Source: an uncultured Erysipelotrichaceae bacterium
Lineage (GTDB): Bacteria; Bacillota_I; Bacilli_A; Erysipelotrichales; Coprobacillaceae
Assembly: GCA_900317015.1 (NCBI GenBank)
Contig: ONFH01000170.1
Location: 1-13,435 of the forward strand
Direction: 5' to 3'
DNA length: 13,435 bases
Of this stretch, positions 1 to 7,584 are shown one piece after another. Each line of letters begins with the position of its first letter. The first letter of the stretch is position 1. The position numbers were made by a program, and so were the translations under genes. The notes below the pieces were generated by a model. That model was not told the origin of the DNA. It did not search any database and saw nothing but the letters and a program-made list of their open reading frames with translations.

Positions 1-513
1 CCAACAACACTAGCGGCTTTAGGTGTCGATATTGAAGGCAACCGTTTAGGCTTAGGAACGAATCTGTTCTCTAAGACCCCAACATTAAGTGAAGTGTATG
101 GCTATAATGCCGAGAAGAAGGCCCTTCAGAGAACGTCACCAGATCTTTTGAAACTTGAACCAATTGCGGACGTTGAAGCGATGAAACAGTTCCAGTTCAC
201 CGATGCCCATCGTTTGGGTCATAGTGATACAATGAGTGTTGAAAAAGTGAAAGGGAAGACATATAAAGTACGCATCTCAGACTTTAAGCATTACAAGATT
301 GTCGTCAATATGAATGCGAAAGCGAGCACGAATCCACAGTTCCTCACACCAACGGTGCAAAGCAAGATGAAATGTGTGGATCCGGAAACAGATACGTATG
401 AAGGAACGATCGACTTAAGCAAGATCAAAGGAAAAGAATGTTACATCGAAGTGGCTTACGAAGATCCAGAATTATGTAATTATCCATTAAATCGAATGAA
501 AGTCACGTTATAG
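1..513 (+). CDS. LTA synthase / phosphoglycerol transferase family protein, C-terminal part
   Basis: The reading frame is open from the first base and stops at TAG 511-513, giving 170 visible residues of a protein whose N-terminus lies outside the window. The first residues read PTTLAALGVDIEGNRLGLGTN, followed by LFS and TLSE. This pattern (PTxLxALG, then GxRLGLGTNLFS) is what I know from the end of the alkaline-phosphatase/sulfatase-fold domain in MdoB/LtaS-like phosphoglycerol transferases. Such enzymes take glycerol-phosphate from phosphatidylglycerol on the outer face of the membrane. About 130 residues follow, probably a small beta-rich C-terminal domain. The metal-binding and catalytic Thr residues would lie upstream and cannot be checked. 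A GTG at 94 has no Shine-Dalgarno and is not a credible start. The GDPD gene follows with no terminator between, so the two probably form an operon. A different sulfatase-fold transferase remains possible. Confidence 0.8.
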   Translation, partial: PTTLAALGVDIEGNRLGLGTNLFSKTPTLSEVYGYNAEKKALQRTSPDLLKLEPIADVEAMKQFQFTDAHRLGHSDTMSVEKVKGKTYKVRISDFKHYKIVVNMNAKASTNPQFLTPTVQSKMKCVDPETDTYEGTIDLSKIKGKECYIEVAYEDPELCNYPLNRMKVTL

Positions 514-528
514 TATGAATGATTGAAT

Positions 529-549
529 GAGGGGGGGAAAGACAAGATG
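529..549 (+). promoter_or_regulatory. Ribosome binding site with G7 tract, fixing the GDPD start at 547
   Basis: A run of seven G at 531-537, preceded by A, forms an AGGGGGG-type Shine-Dalgarno nine bases before ATG 547. A TTG in the same frame at 523 would put this site inside the coding region, so 547 is the better start. Slippage in the G-run would alter Shine-Dalgarno strength or spacing but not the frame. Confidence 0.7.
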
Positions 550-1485
550 AAGATCGTGATCAAATCGCTTATCGTTGTTTCACTATTGGGGCTCGTTTTT
601 GGCGGCTCAGTGTATGATGCTTGTTACACACATCAGTTAGGACGTTTCAACATTGTTAATGCGGTCATCAGTAAAGAAAAGAAACGTCATAAGCGTATTC
701 ACGTCTCTTTAAATATGAGAGCACGTCTTCGCTACATTGCCCATGCCGGAGGCAATTCAATCGCTCCTCCCAATACGATTCCTTCCTTCCTCAATGTCGC
801 CAAAGACAAGCATGTCTGGGCCATTGAGACTGATGTTCATAATACAAGTGATGGGCGTCTGATCTTATTCCACGATGATTTAGCGGGCCCAGGATCAAGC
901 ATGCCTCGCAATAATCGTTATTACGGACGTAACTTTTCTCGAGTCCCTTATGCCGCTCTTAAAAATGTGAGGGTTCAGGATGGCCGTCAGTATCAGACAA
1001 AATATACGAGCTGGCAGCTCCATATTCCAACGCTAATGGAATATCTTAAGATCTGTAAGACATATCATAAGGTCGCTTTTGTGGAACTGAAACAGTTCTC
1101 TAGCTTCCATTATATTGATCAGACAATAGATGAGATCAAACAATCCGGAATGCTTAAACAGACGATCATCACCTCAAAGTATTTAGATGAATTAGCGTAT
1201 GTCCATACGATCAAGGAGGCCAAAAAGATTCCTTTAGTCGCCATCTACTTCCATCCACTCACAGCCATGAACTATCGCTATATCCGTAATCATCATATTG
1301 CTGGAGTGAATATGCATGTCGATGGTTTTCACGCCTATGATGTCAAGACGCTTCATAAAATGGGTGTGGCTTATGATTGTTTTGTGGCGTATTGGAAAGA
1401 GCATCAGCGGATCAAAAACTATGTGCATCAAGGTGTTGATGGTCTGACCGTTGATTCTATGGCTTTATATTATTATTTGCGATAG
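547..1485 (+). CDS. Membrane-anchored glycerophosphodiester phosphodiesterase (GDPD) family protein
   Basis: This 312-residue protein begins with a hydrophobic segment (about residues 4-24) after a Lys-bearing start, so it is probably anchored or secreted with the enzyme outside. A single GDPD TIM-barrel domain follows (about 62-312). Visible motifs: HAGG 66-69 at the place of the usual HRG; PPNT 74-77 where most members have PENT; IETDVHNTSDG with E94 and D96; HDD with H109; and a VELK strand with K182. It closes with GVDGLTVD (296-303), the normal last strand of the barrel. Family members hydrolyse glycerophosphodiesters to glycerol-3-phosphate and an alcohol, and some act on teichoic-acid chains. 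The metal-binding E, D and H are present, but the HRG Arg is replaced by Ala, so substrate or activity may differ. It lies 33 bases after the LTA-synthase-like gene, suggesting joint expression and a role in glycerol-phosphate polymer turnover (inference). Confidence 0.88.
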   Translation: MKIVIKSLIVVSLLGLVFGGSVYDACYTHQLGRFNIVNAVISKEKKRHKRIHVSLNMRARLRYIAHAGGNSIAPPNTIPSFLNVAKDKHVWAIETDVHNTSDGRLILFHDDLAGPGSSMPRNNRYYGRNFSRVPYAALKNVRVQDGRQYQTKYTSWQLHIPTLMEYLKICKTYHKVAFVELKQFSSFHYIDQTIDEIKQSGMLKQTIITSKYLDELAYVHTIKEAKKIPLVAIYFHPLTAMNYRYIRNHHIAGVNMHVDGFHAYDVKTLHKMGVAYDCFVAYWKEHQRIKNYVHQGVDGLTVDSMALYYYLR

Positions 1486-1516
1486 AGACGAATGTGAAAA
1501 GACATTCGTCTTTTTT
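1484..1516 (+). terminator. Rho-independent terminator after the GDPD gene
   Basis: A perfect 10-bp stem, AGACGAATGT with ACATTCGTCT, has a six-base loop and is followed by a run of T (to 1516). It begins inside the stop codon of the GDPD gene. The same stem and T-run recur on the minus strand at 4496-4528. Confidence 0.92.
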
Positions 1517-1535
1517 GCGGCTTATTTTACAATGA

Positions 1536-1564
1536 TTGAGATAAAAAATTGATTGTGATAAAAT
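1536..1564 (+). promoter_or_regulatory. Sigma-A-type promoter for the first YfhO gene
   Basis: TTGAGA (1536-1541), a 17-base spacer and TAAAAT (1559-1564), with TGA directly before the -10 box, make an extended -10 promoter. It lies after the terminator of the upstream operon and about 44 bases before the TTG start, so this gene is probably its own transcription unit. Confidence 0.65.
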
Positions 1565-1590
1565 CGTTATAAATAATGAAACGTTTTTTT

Positions 1591-1610
1591 AGAGGGGAGA
1601 AATTCTATTG
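1591..1610 (+). promoter_or_regulatory. Ribosome binding site deciding a TTG start
   Basis: AGAGGGGAG at 1591-1599 sits eight bases before TTG 1608. The first in-frame ATG (1626) has no ribosome site at a suitable distance, and the ATG at 1576 is in another frame, so TTG is the likely start. Confidence 0.7.
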
Positions 1611-4427
1611 TCTATATTCAAACGGATGTTTTCACCGATCGATGAAAAGCATCAGAGATCCTATGTGTTCTTTTATACGGTCTGCTTTCTGATCTTTTGC
1701 ATATCTTGCTTTTTCTTATTTGCCTTTTTTAAGAAATCCTTTGTCTGGCAGCAGGATGGCTGGGATCAGCACTTACGTGCTTTGATCTATTATCATCGCT
1801 ATTTGAAGGATATTTTTGCCAATCTATTTATTCATCATACCTTTTCTTTGCCGACTTATAGTACACACATTGGGCTAGGATCTGATCTGATCCAGACATT
1901 GCATTATTATGTCATTGGGGATCCATTGACATTATTAAGTGTGTTTGTGAAAGAAAAGTATATGTACTTGCTTTACTGCTTCTTAGTCATTTTACGTCTC
2001 TATTTAGCAGGGGCTGCTTTTTCTCTTTATGGCTACTATATGGCACGAAGAAGCAATACTCTCAAGCAAACGAAGATCACCGGCTTGGCCATTTTAATGG
2101 GCAGTATGATCTACTGCTTTAATGGCTATGTGTTTTATGGCGGTACCCGTCATCCTTATTTTATCAATCCAATGATCTACTTACCGCTTGTGTATTTAGG
2201 TGTGGAGAAGATCTTAAATGATGAACGTCCTTATCTCTTTATATTCGCAGTGGGACTTTCGGCTATGTCTAGCTTTTATTTCTTCTATATGATCGTGATC
2301 TTGACAGTACTTTATGTCGTCATTCGTTTATTTGCGAAAGATTTCAAGAAGGTCAAAGCCTTCTTCATTCATTTAGGCAAGATCTTTCTTTCTGCTTTGG
2401 TTGGCACTGGACTCTCAATGATCATTTTACTGCCTCAATTATTTGCGATTCTTGGCTCCTCACGTATGAGCAGTCAGGTCCAGTCAAACTGGTTGCCTAA
2501 TTTAAAAGCATTTGAAACAACGTTTGGGGCGTTCTTTACCGCCGATGTCTATGGGGAAAACTGGACGGCCATCGGCATTGCCATGATTGCCTTGCTTACG
2601 ATCATTCTGTTATTTTTACGAAAAGGCTATAAAAGCATCAAAGTCGCTTTTGTTTTGATGAGTGTGATGTTACTTAGTCCGAAGATCTCACAGTTCATGA
2701 ACGGGAACTCTTATCCATCAAATCGCTGGGGCTTTGGTTATCTCTTCTTATTGGCGATGGCCTTTGTCTATGGTTTTGAATACTTATTTTCTTTAAAAAG
2801 AAAAGACAATAAGGTCTTAATTATCGTTCTTGGAATCCTAGCAGTCATCCTCTTTAGCAATGTAAAGACAAGACTCTTCAGTATCGCTTTTGCACTCTTT
2901 GTGGCATGTCTGGCATTATGCTTACTTAATAGTTTCCATCATACAAAGAAACTGATGATCGTTATGCTTTGTCTTGTCCTGATCAATGCCAGCGTCAATG
3001 CATTCTTGTTATATACACCATTTGGAAATCGTCAGTATTTAACTGAAATGTTAGATTTCAGATATGTGAAGAAGAATGTGGAAAACAATGAAACAAAAGC
3101 ATTAGATCAGTTAAATGATCCTAGTGTCTTCCGTTATGAAGCGTCAAGAAAATATGCAAAACGTCCTGGCAATCATTCCTTACTTTCTAAATATTCAAGC
3201 AATCAGTATTACTGGAGTCTAGAGAATGGCAATCTGTCGCAGTATCGTAATGAGAATGGCGTCAGTGAGAATCCATTGCTTTATTGTTTTACTGGCTTTA
3301 ATAATCGTACGATCTTATCCACATTAAACAGTGTTAAATACCTTGTTGCAGATCAAGGCTATGATGGCTATAAAAAGATGGGAGACTATCAAGTCAAAGG
3401 TGGGATGACTTATCCAATTTATCAGAATCAGAATGCTTTACCATTAGGGTATACCTATGATCAAGCCATCAGTACAAAGGCTTATAATCATCTTTCCACT
3501 CAAGCAAAACAGGAAGCCATAATGCAGGCCGTTGTCCTTGATACAAAGCAAAGTGATTTCACCCCAAAGACGACTTCTTACAGCTGTCCTTTCAAGATCA
3601 CGAAAATGGATGGTGTCACGAAAAAAGGAAATACGTTGACGACGAAAAAGAAGAATGCCTCCATCACGATTGTTTATACTGCAAAGAAGGAATCCGCTGA
3701 GACATATTTAAAGCTCGTTAATGCGAAGTATCAGTCTTTCAATACGAAACAGTGCTATTCAAAAGCAGCTTATAGAAAGCTGCCAAAAATAAAGAGGGTA
3801 CAGATCCGCTTGAATGATCTTCATCGTAGCATCAAGGCGACGACCAATGTCATTACGAGTGTCTACCAGGGAAAGACCTATAAAGGCGGCAGTCTTAATC
3901 CCTTAACGAATACCTATAATGATTACTATCACTTCATTAAAGAACGTTTGATCAATAATGGCATTACGAGTGGTGGTCAGGAAACGATGACGATTCGTTT
4001 TGAAAATCCAGGCTTCTATACGACAAGTGGCATCGAGGTCATCAAACAGCCTTTGAAACTTTATGAAACAGAAGTGAAGAAGTTAGGCAAAGAGACCTTA
4101 CAGAATGTGAACCTCCATGAATCAAAATATGCCCGTGCCACTTCTTCAATGACTGGCACGATCGATGTTTCGAAAACAAAGTACTTATTACTTACGATTC
4201 CTTATTCGAAGGGATGGACTGCATACGTGGATGGTCAGAAGGCGAAGCTGATGAAGGGCAATACAGTCTACAGCTGCTTAAAGCTTTCGGAAGGTCATCA
4301 TGAGATCAAGATGGTCTATCATACGCCAGGCATGAAGATCGGCGGGCTGATCAGCTTAGGATCTCTTGTGATCTTTGTCGGCATCGTTATTCTTGGGGAA
4401 AAGAAAAGACGAAAAGTAAAAGAATAA
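1608..4427 (+). CDS. YfhO-family polytopic membrane protein (GT-C-type glycosyltransferase candidate), copy 1
   Basis: This 939-residue protein has a first membrane segment at about 20-42, a loop with DGWDQH (D50, D53), many further hydrophobic helices to about residue 480, a large hydrophilic region (about 480-905), and a last membrane helix (about 912-929) with a basic tail. This is the layout of the YfhO family: a GT-C-like helix bundle plus an outer domain. In Bacillus, YfhO is needed for lipoteichoic-acid glycosylation, using a polyprenyl-phosphate sugar made by CsbB. An acidic residue in the first outer loop is typical of GT-C catalysis, so D50 is the candidate (inference). Conserved blocks include the GLGSD and TLHYYVIGDP region and a C-terminal LLLTIPYSKGW/VDG strand pair. 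The length slightly exceeds the roughly 860 residues I associate with the family. It has its own promoter and terminator and faces a close paralogue. No CsbB-like partner is in the window. Confidence 0.9.
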   Translation: MSIFKRMFSPIDEKHQRSYVFFYTVCFLIFCISCFFLFAFFKKSFVWQQDGWDQHLRALIYYHRYLKDIFANLFIHHTFSLPTYSTHIGLGSDLIQTLHYYVIGDPLTLLSVFVKEKYMYLLYCFLVILRLYLAGAAFSLYGYYMARRSNTLKQTKITGLAILMGSMIYCFNGYVFYGGTRHPYFINPMIYLPLVYLGVEKILNDERPYLFIFAVGLSAMSSFYFFYMIVILTVLYVVIRLFAKDFKKVKAFFIHLGKIFLSALVGTGLSMIILLPQLFAILGSSRMSSQVQSNWLPNLKAFETTFGAFFTADVYGENWTAIGIAMIALLTIILLFLRKGYKSIKVAFVLMSVMLLSPKISQFMNGNSYPSNRWGFGYLFLLAMAFVYGFEYLFSLKRKDNKVLIIVLGILAVILFSNVKTRLFSIAFALFVACLALCLLNSFHHTKKLMIVMLCLVLINASVNAFLLYTPFGNRQYLTEMLDFRYVKKNVENNETKALDQLNDPSVFRYEASRKYAKRPGNHSLLSKYSSNQYYWSLENGNLSQYRNENGVSENPLLYCFTGFNNRTILSTLNSVKYLVADQGYDGYKKMGDYQVKGGMTYPIYQNQNALPLGYTYDQAISTKAYNHLSTQAKQEAIMQAVVLDTKQSDFTPKTTSYSCPFKITKMDGVTKKGNTLTTKKKNASITIVYTAKKESAETYLKLVNAKYQSFNTKQCYSKAAYRKLPKIKRVQIRLNDLHRSIKATTNVITSVYQGKTYKGGSLNPLTNTYNDYYHFIKERLINNGITSGGQETMTIRFENPGFYTTSGIEVIKQPLKLYETEVKKLGKETLQNVNLHESKYARATSSMTGTIDVSKTKYLLLTIPYSKGWTAYVDGQKAKLMKGNTVYSCLKLSEGHHEIKMVYHTPGMKIGGLISLGSLVIFVGIVILGEKKRRKVKE

Positions 4428-4432
4428 AACAT

Positions 4433-4478
4433 AAAATGGTACCATCGAAAGGCATACATCTGACGAGGTACCATTTTT
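4433..4478 (+). terminator. Terminator after YfhO copy 1
   Basis: AAAATGGTACC (4433-4443) pairs perfectly with GGTACCATTTT (4467-4477), and the right arm runs into a T-run. Inside, TCG (4445-4447) can pair with CGA (4464-4466), leaving a 16-base loop. The large loop is unusual for a simple terminator, but the position just after the stop supports the call. Confidence 0.72.
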
Positions 4479-4495
4479 CATATTGTATGCATCAT

Positions 4496-4528
4496 AAAAA
4501 AGACGAATGTAAAAAAACATTCGTCTCT
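4496..4528 (-). terminator. Terminator of YfhO copy 2, same hairpin as at 1484-1516
   Basis: Read on the minus strand it is AGAGACGAATGT, six T, then ACATTCGTCT followed by five more T. It lies just after the stop codon of the minus-strand YfhO gene. The T-run lies on the minus side; the plus side has only a short CTTT, so it acts mainly on the minus-strand transcript. The 12-base left part and 15-base right part match the hairpin after the GDPD gene exactly; only the loop differs. Confidence 0.9.
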
Positions 4529-4534
4529 TTAAGC

Positions 4535-7414
4535 TTATTCATTGGATTCTAAAGATTTCTCTGAATTCTTTTTCTTCTGATCATAGATGATATAGACAAT
4601 GACTGAAATCAAACCTAACAGAGAAGTCATTGTTCCTGTGAAAAGACTTGGGGTATGGTAGGTCAGTTCAATAGAGTGTGCGCCTTTCTTTAAGTAAAGG
4701 GCCTGCCACATCGTATTGGCTTTGATGATCTTGACCTTTTTCCCATCAACTTTTGCCTCCCAGCCCTCCATATAAGGGATGGTCAATAAGAGATATTTAT
4801 TTTTACGAACAGTGATATTGGCAGTCAGTTTATTTGTCGCATGACTATCTCTTGTTTCATAAGTTTTCACATTTGTTAAATAATCTTGAGAAAGCTTAGG
4901 AACTTGTTTTTCATAGAGGTCTAACGGCTGTTTATACGTTTCCATCTTACCAATGTGATAAGTGCCTTTTTTAGCTAATGTGAGGCGAATGCTTTCCTTA
5001 CCGCCAGAAGTCGTGCCTAATGAAAGAACACGATCACCAATCTTTCGATATTGATCATTATAAGGCATAAAGATCGGTGTCCACGTAAAGTTACCAGCTT
5101 GACCGTCTTTGGAATACTGAGCCCAAATATTTGCACGCTGCTGATTATAAGTAAGATTATCATTAAGATAGAGTGCATATAATTTCTGATCAATGCTTAG
5201 TGACTGCCACTGTCTATTCGTATAATTTGAGCGTTCCCTTGGACAAGTGAAGGAAAGGCCTCCTAACTTTACATATGTTTCTGCCTTCTTTTTTGGCGTA
5301 TCGATCGTTAACGTGATGGCGGCATTATTTTTTAAGGCGACATAGGTGTTGCCATTTTTTTTCACGCCATCAAACTTTGTGATCTTATAAGGGACTTCCT
5401 GACTTGTCGTTTGAGGCTGAATGCTTGTGAGATGTTCATCTTTTTGATCAAGGACGATGCCCTGTAATAAAGCTTCCTGCTTTTTTACCTGATCGAGCTT
5501 TGCATAGGTCTTTTCATCAATGGTATGATCGTAAGTATAACCAAATGGTAAAGCAAGATCATTCTGATAAAGATGATACGTCTTGCCATTGACACTCTTA
5601 TAGTCGCCAACTTTTTCATAATGATCAGGAGCACGATCCCCCATGTAATATTTGACATTTGCTAAAGTAGACAGGATCGTACGATTTTGGAATGAACCAT
5701 ATAAATAACTAAAATAATTATCGGTCAAACCATTTTCTGATCGTATCTTCGGCACAAGTCCATTTTCGAGGCTCCAGAAGTACTGCACAGAATAACGATC
5801 AGAACTGATCAGGTGATTGCCTTGGACGGGTAAATAATAGTTCGTTCCTTCAATACGACCATTGACATTTTTATTTTTTCCTAGCAAGGAATCTAAAGCT
5901 TCTAATTCATCGTGCTTCAGATTGAATCTCACCTGTTTATAGGTATACATCTGATTGATATAATTGACACCTTTTTTGGCATAAAGGAAGTAAGCATTGG
6001 CCGTTGAAGCCGCTAGAAGCAGACACAACATAGAGATCATCGTATGCTTGAAATCAGAAAAGAGGAAGACGATCGTGATCACACCAATAAGAATACAGAA
6101 GATCGTGCCCATGATGGCTTTGATCGCATGAATAGATGTTGGGACGATTCTAAATATATTGAAACAGATGATGATGACTGCCATTAGGATCCCGACGAGT
6201 ATCGCCTTCTTTTCCTTGGAATCAGGCTTAAGCAAGTGGGACCACATCATCATAAAAAGCATACAGATGAAGAAGATGTAGCCAAAGCTCCAGCGGTTGG
6301 CTGGATAAGAAAAGCCATTCATGAATGAGCCACCTTTTGGCGACAATAACATCAGCGTCAAGAGAATGAATAACACTTTAAGTGCTTTATAGCCTTTTTG
6401 GACAAAGAAAACAAAAACCGCAACCAAAGCAATAAAAGAGATGCCAACGACGGTCCAGTTTTCCCCAGTATTGACCGCTGCTAAGAGGGCTTCCATCTTC
6501 GTGCTGAGAACTTCCAAATTAGGGATCCAGGCCGAGAGGATATGATTGCTGGAACGATTGGAATTTGTAAAAGCAATAAGCTGTGGCATAAGCATAAACA
6601 TACCGATCAAAGTCCCTTGGATCGAATGGATCAAAATACGTAAGATCTTTTTCCAGCCCGCTAATGCATTCAATTTATAAAGCATGAGAAATCTTGTGAT
6701 GACATACATGACTGTAAGGACAACGATCATGTAAAAGAAATAAAAGTTACTGATACAAGATAAGGCGACAAAAATGATCAAAACATAGGGACGCTTTGAA
6801 TCAAAGATCTTTTCCACGCCTAGAAAGACGAGTGGCATGAGAATCATCGGATTAAGAAAATATGGATGTCTCGTACCGGCATAGAGGGTAAACCCATTAA
6901 AGGTATAGACCATGGTTGCCATAAGGACCGCAAATAAACTGATCGTTTCTTTTCCTTTTTCATTGATCTTACAGGCCATGTAGATGGCATAAATACTAAA
7001 GGCAAGACCAGCTAAGAAAATACGAACGTAGATCAAAAGAGAATAAAAACGGGCCATATGGTTTTGTGAAACAAAGACAGAGAAGAGTGCCAATGGATCA
7101 CCGATGACATAGTAATGCAGTGTCTGGATCACATCGGAGCCAAGACCGATATGAGCACTAAATGTCGGTAAAGAAAACTGGTGGAAGACCAAAATATTTC
7201 TCGCTACATCCTTCAACCACTTTGAATAATACAACAGGGCACGGAAATGTTGATTCCAGCCATCCTTAAACCAGATAAAAGACCGTTTTGTGATCAAAAA
7301 TAAGCAAAAAGCAAACCCGGCGAATAGGAAAAAGACCAGGCAATAGGATAGATAAAATAATATAAGATTTTGGTTGGTGACTTTTTCCCTAAAGCCACTT
7401 GTGATTCTTTTCAT
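4535..7414 (-). CDS. YfhO-family polytopic membrane protein (GT-C-type glycosyltransferase candidate), copy 2
   Basis: This 959-residue protein has the same plan as its neighbour: a first membrane helix (about 17-42), an outer loop with DGWNQH (D51), a multi-helix part to about 480, a large hydrophilic outer region, and a last helix (about 926-944) with a Lys-rich tail. A hand alignment of residues 45-115 with residues 44-114 of copy 1 gives about 49 identities in 71 positions without gaps. The outer region is more divergent but shares TTSGG/ITSGG, KQPL.LYE and LLLTIPY..GW motifs. The second Asp of copy 1's loop (D53) is Asn here, while the first is kept. ATG 7414 is preceded by AAGGGAGG ten bases away. 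It probably moves sugars onto an outer-surface polymer such as teichoic acid, on a different acceptor position or with different timing than copy 1 (inference from paralogy). It has its own promoter and terminator. Confidence 0.9.
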   Translation of the reverse strand: MKRITSGFREKVTNQNLILFYLSYCLVFFLFAGFAFCLFLITKRSFIWFKDGWNQHFRALLYYSKWLKDVARNILVFHQFSLPTFSAHIGLGSDVIQTLHYYVIGDPLALFSVFVSQNHMARFYSLLIYVRIFLAGLAFSIYAIYMACKINEKGKETISLFAVLMATMVYTFNGFTLYAGTRHPYFLNPMILMPLVFLGVEKIFDSKRPYVLIIFVALSCISNFYFFYMIVVLTVMYVITRFLMLYKLNALAGWKKILRILIHSIQGTLIGMFMLMPQLIAFTNSNRSSNHILSAWIPNLEVLSTKMEALLAAVNTGENWTVVGISFIALVAVFVFFVQKGYKALKVLFILLTLMLLSPKGGSFMNGFSYPANRWSFGYIFFICMLFMMMWSHLLKPDSKEKKAILVGILMAVIIICFNIFRIVPTSIHAIKAIMGTIFCILIGVITIVFLFSDFKHTMISMLCLLLAASTANAYFLYAKKGVNYINQMYTYKQVRFNLKHDELEALDSLLGKNKNVNGRIEGTNYYLPVQGNHLISSDRYSVQYFWSLENGLVPKIRSENGLTDNYFSYLYGSFQNRTILSTLANVKYYMGDRAPDHYEKVGDYKSVNGKTYHLYQNDLALPFGYTYDHTIDEKTYAKLDQVKKQEALLQGIVLDQKDEHLTSIQPQTTSQEVPYKITKFDGVKKNGNTYVALKNNAAITLTIDTPKKKAETYVKLGGLSFTCPRERSNYTNRQWQSLSIDQKLYALYLNDNLTYNQQRANIWAQYSKDGQAGNFTWTPIFMPYNDQYRKIGDRVLSLGTTSGGKESIRLTLAKKGTYHIGKMETYKQPLDLYEKQVPKLSQDYLTNVKTYETRDSHATNKLTANITVRKNKYLLLTIPYMEGWEAKVDGKKVKIIKANTMWQALYLKKGAHSIELTYHTPSLFTGTMTSLLGLISVIVYIIYDQKKKNSEKSLESNE

Positions 7415-7442
7415 TCCTCGTAATCCTCCCTTAACTGCTTCA

Positions 7443-7465
7443 AGTATATCATAAACTTTTGTGAA
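7443..7465 (-). promoter_or_regulatory. Promoter of YfhO copy 2 (extended -10)
   Basis: On the minus strand TATACT (7448-7443) is preceded by TGA, an extended -10 element. No good -35 box stands at 16-18 bases. A TTCACAAAAGTT block at 7465-7454 lies just upstream and is repeated exactly at the zinc-ribbon gene promoter. The leader before ATG 7414 would be about 20 bases. Confidence 0.55.
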
Positions 7466-7516
7466 ATTATGTGTTGTCTTAGGCTATAAAAAGAATTCTT
7501 TTTCTTGTGGAACATG

Positions 7517-7549
7517 AAAAAAAGCACAGACAGTCAATGTCATGTGCTT
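7517..7549 (-). terminator. Terminator after the lipid kinase gene
   Basis: On the minus strand AAGCACA pairs with TGTGCTT, extended after a one-base bulge by GAC with GTC around a seven-base loop, and is followed by a run of T. It lies 36 bases after the kinase stop codon and ends that unit before the YfhO copy 2 promoter region. Confidence 0.85.
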
Positions 7550-7584
7550 GATTTAAGCCTCTCATGCTAGAGATAGGATGTGAT

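Noticed and set aside
523..546. TTG start for the first GDPD gene
   Set aside because: It would place the ribosome binding site inside the coding region; ATG 547 is followed directly by the signal-like segment.
1608..7414. The convergent YfhO pair as a composite mobile element
   Set aside because: No transposase, terminal inverted repeats or target duplications are visible; the matching 33-base units are terminators and do not flank the pair.
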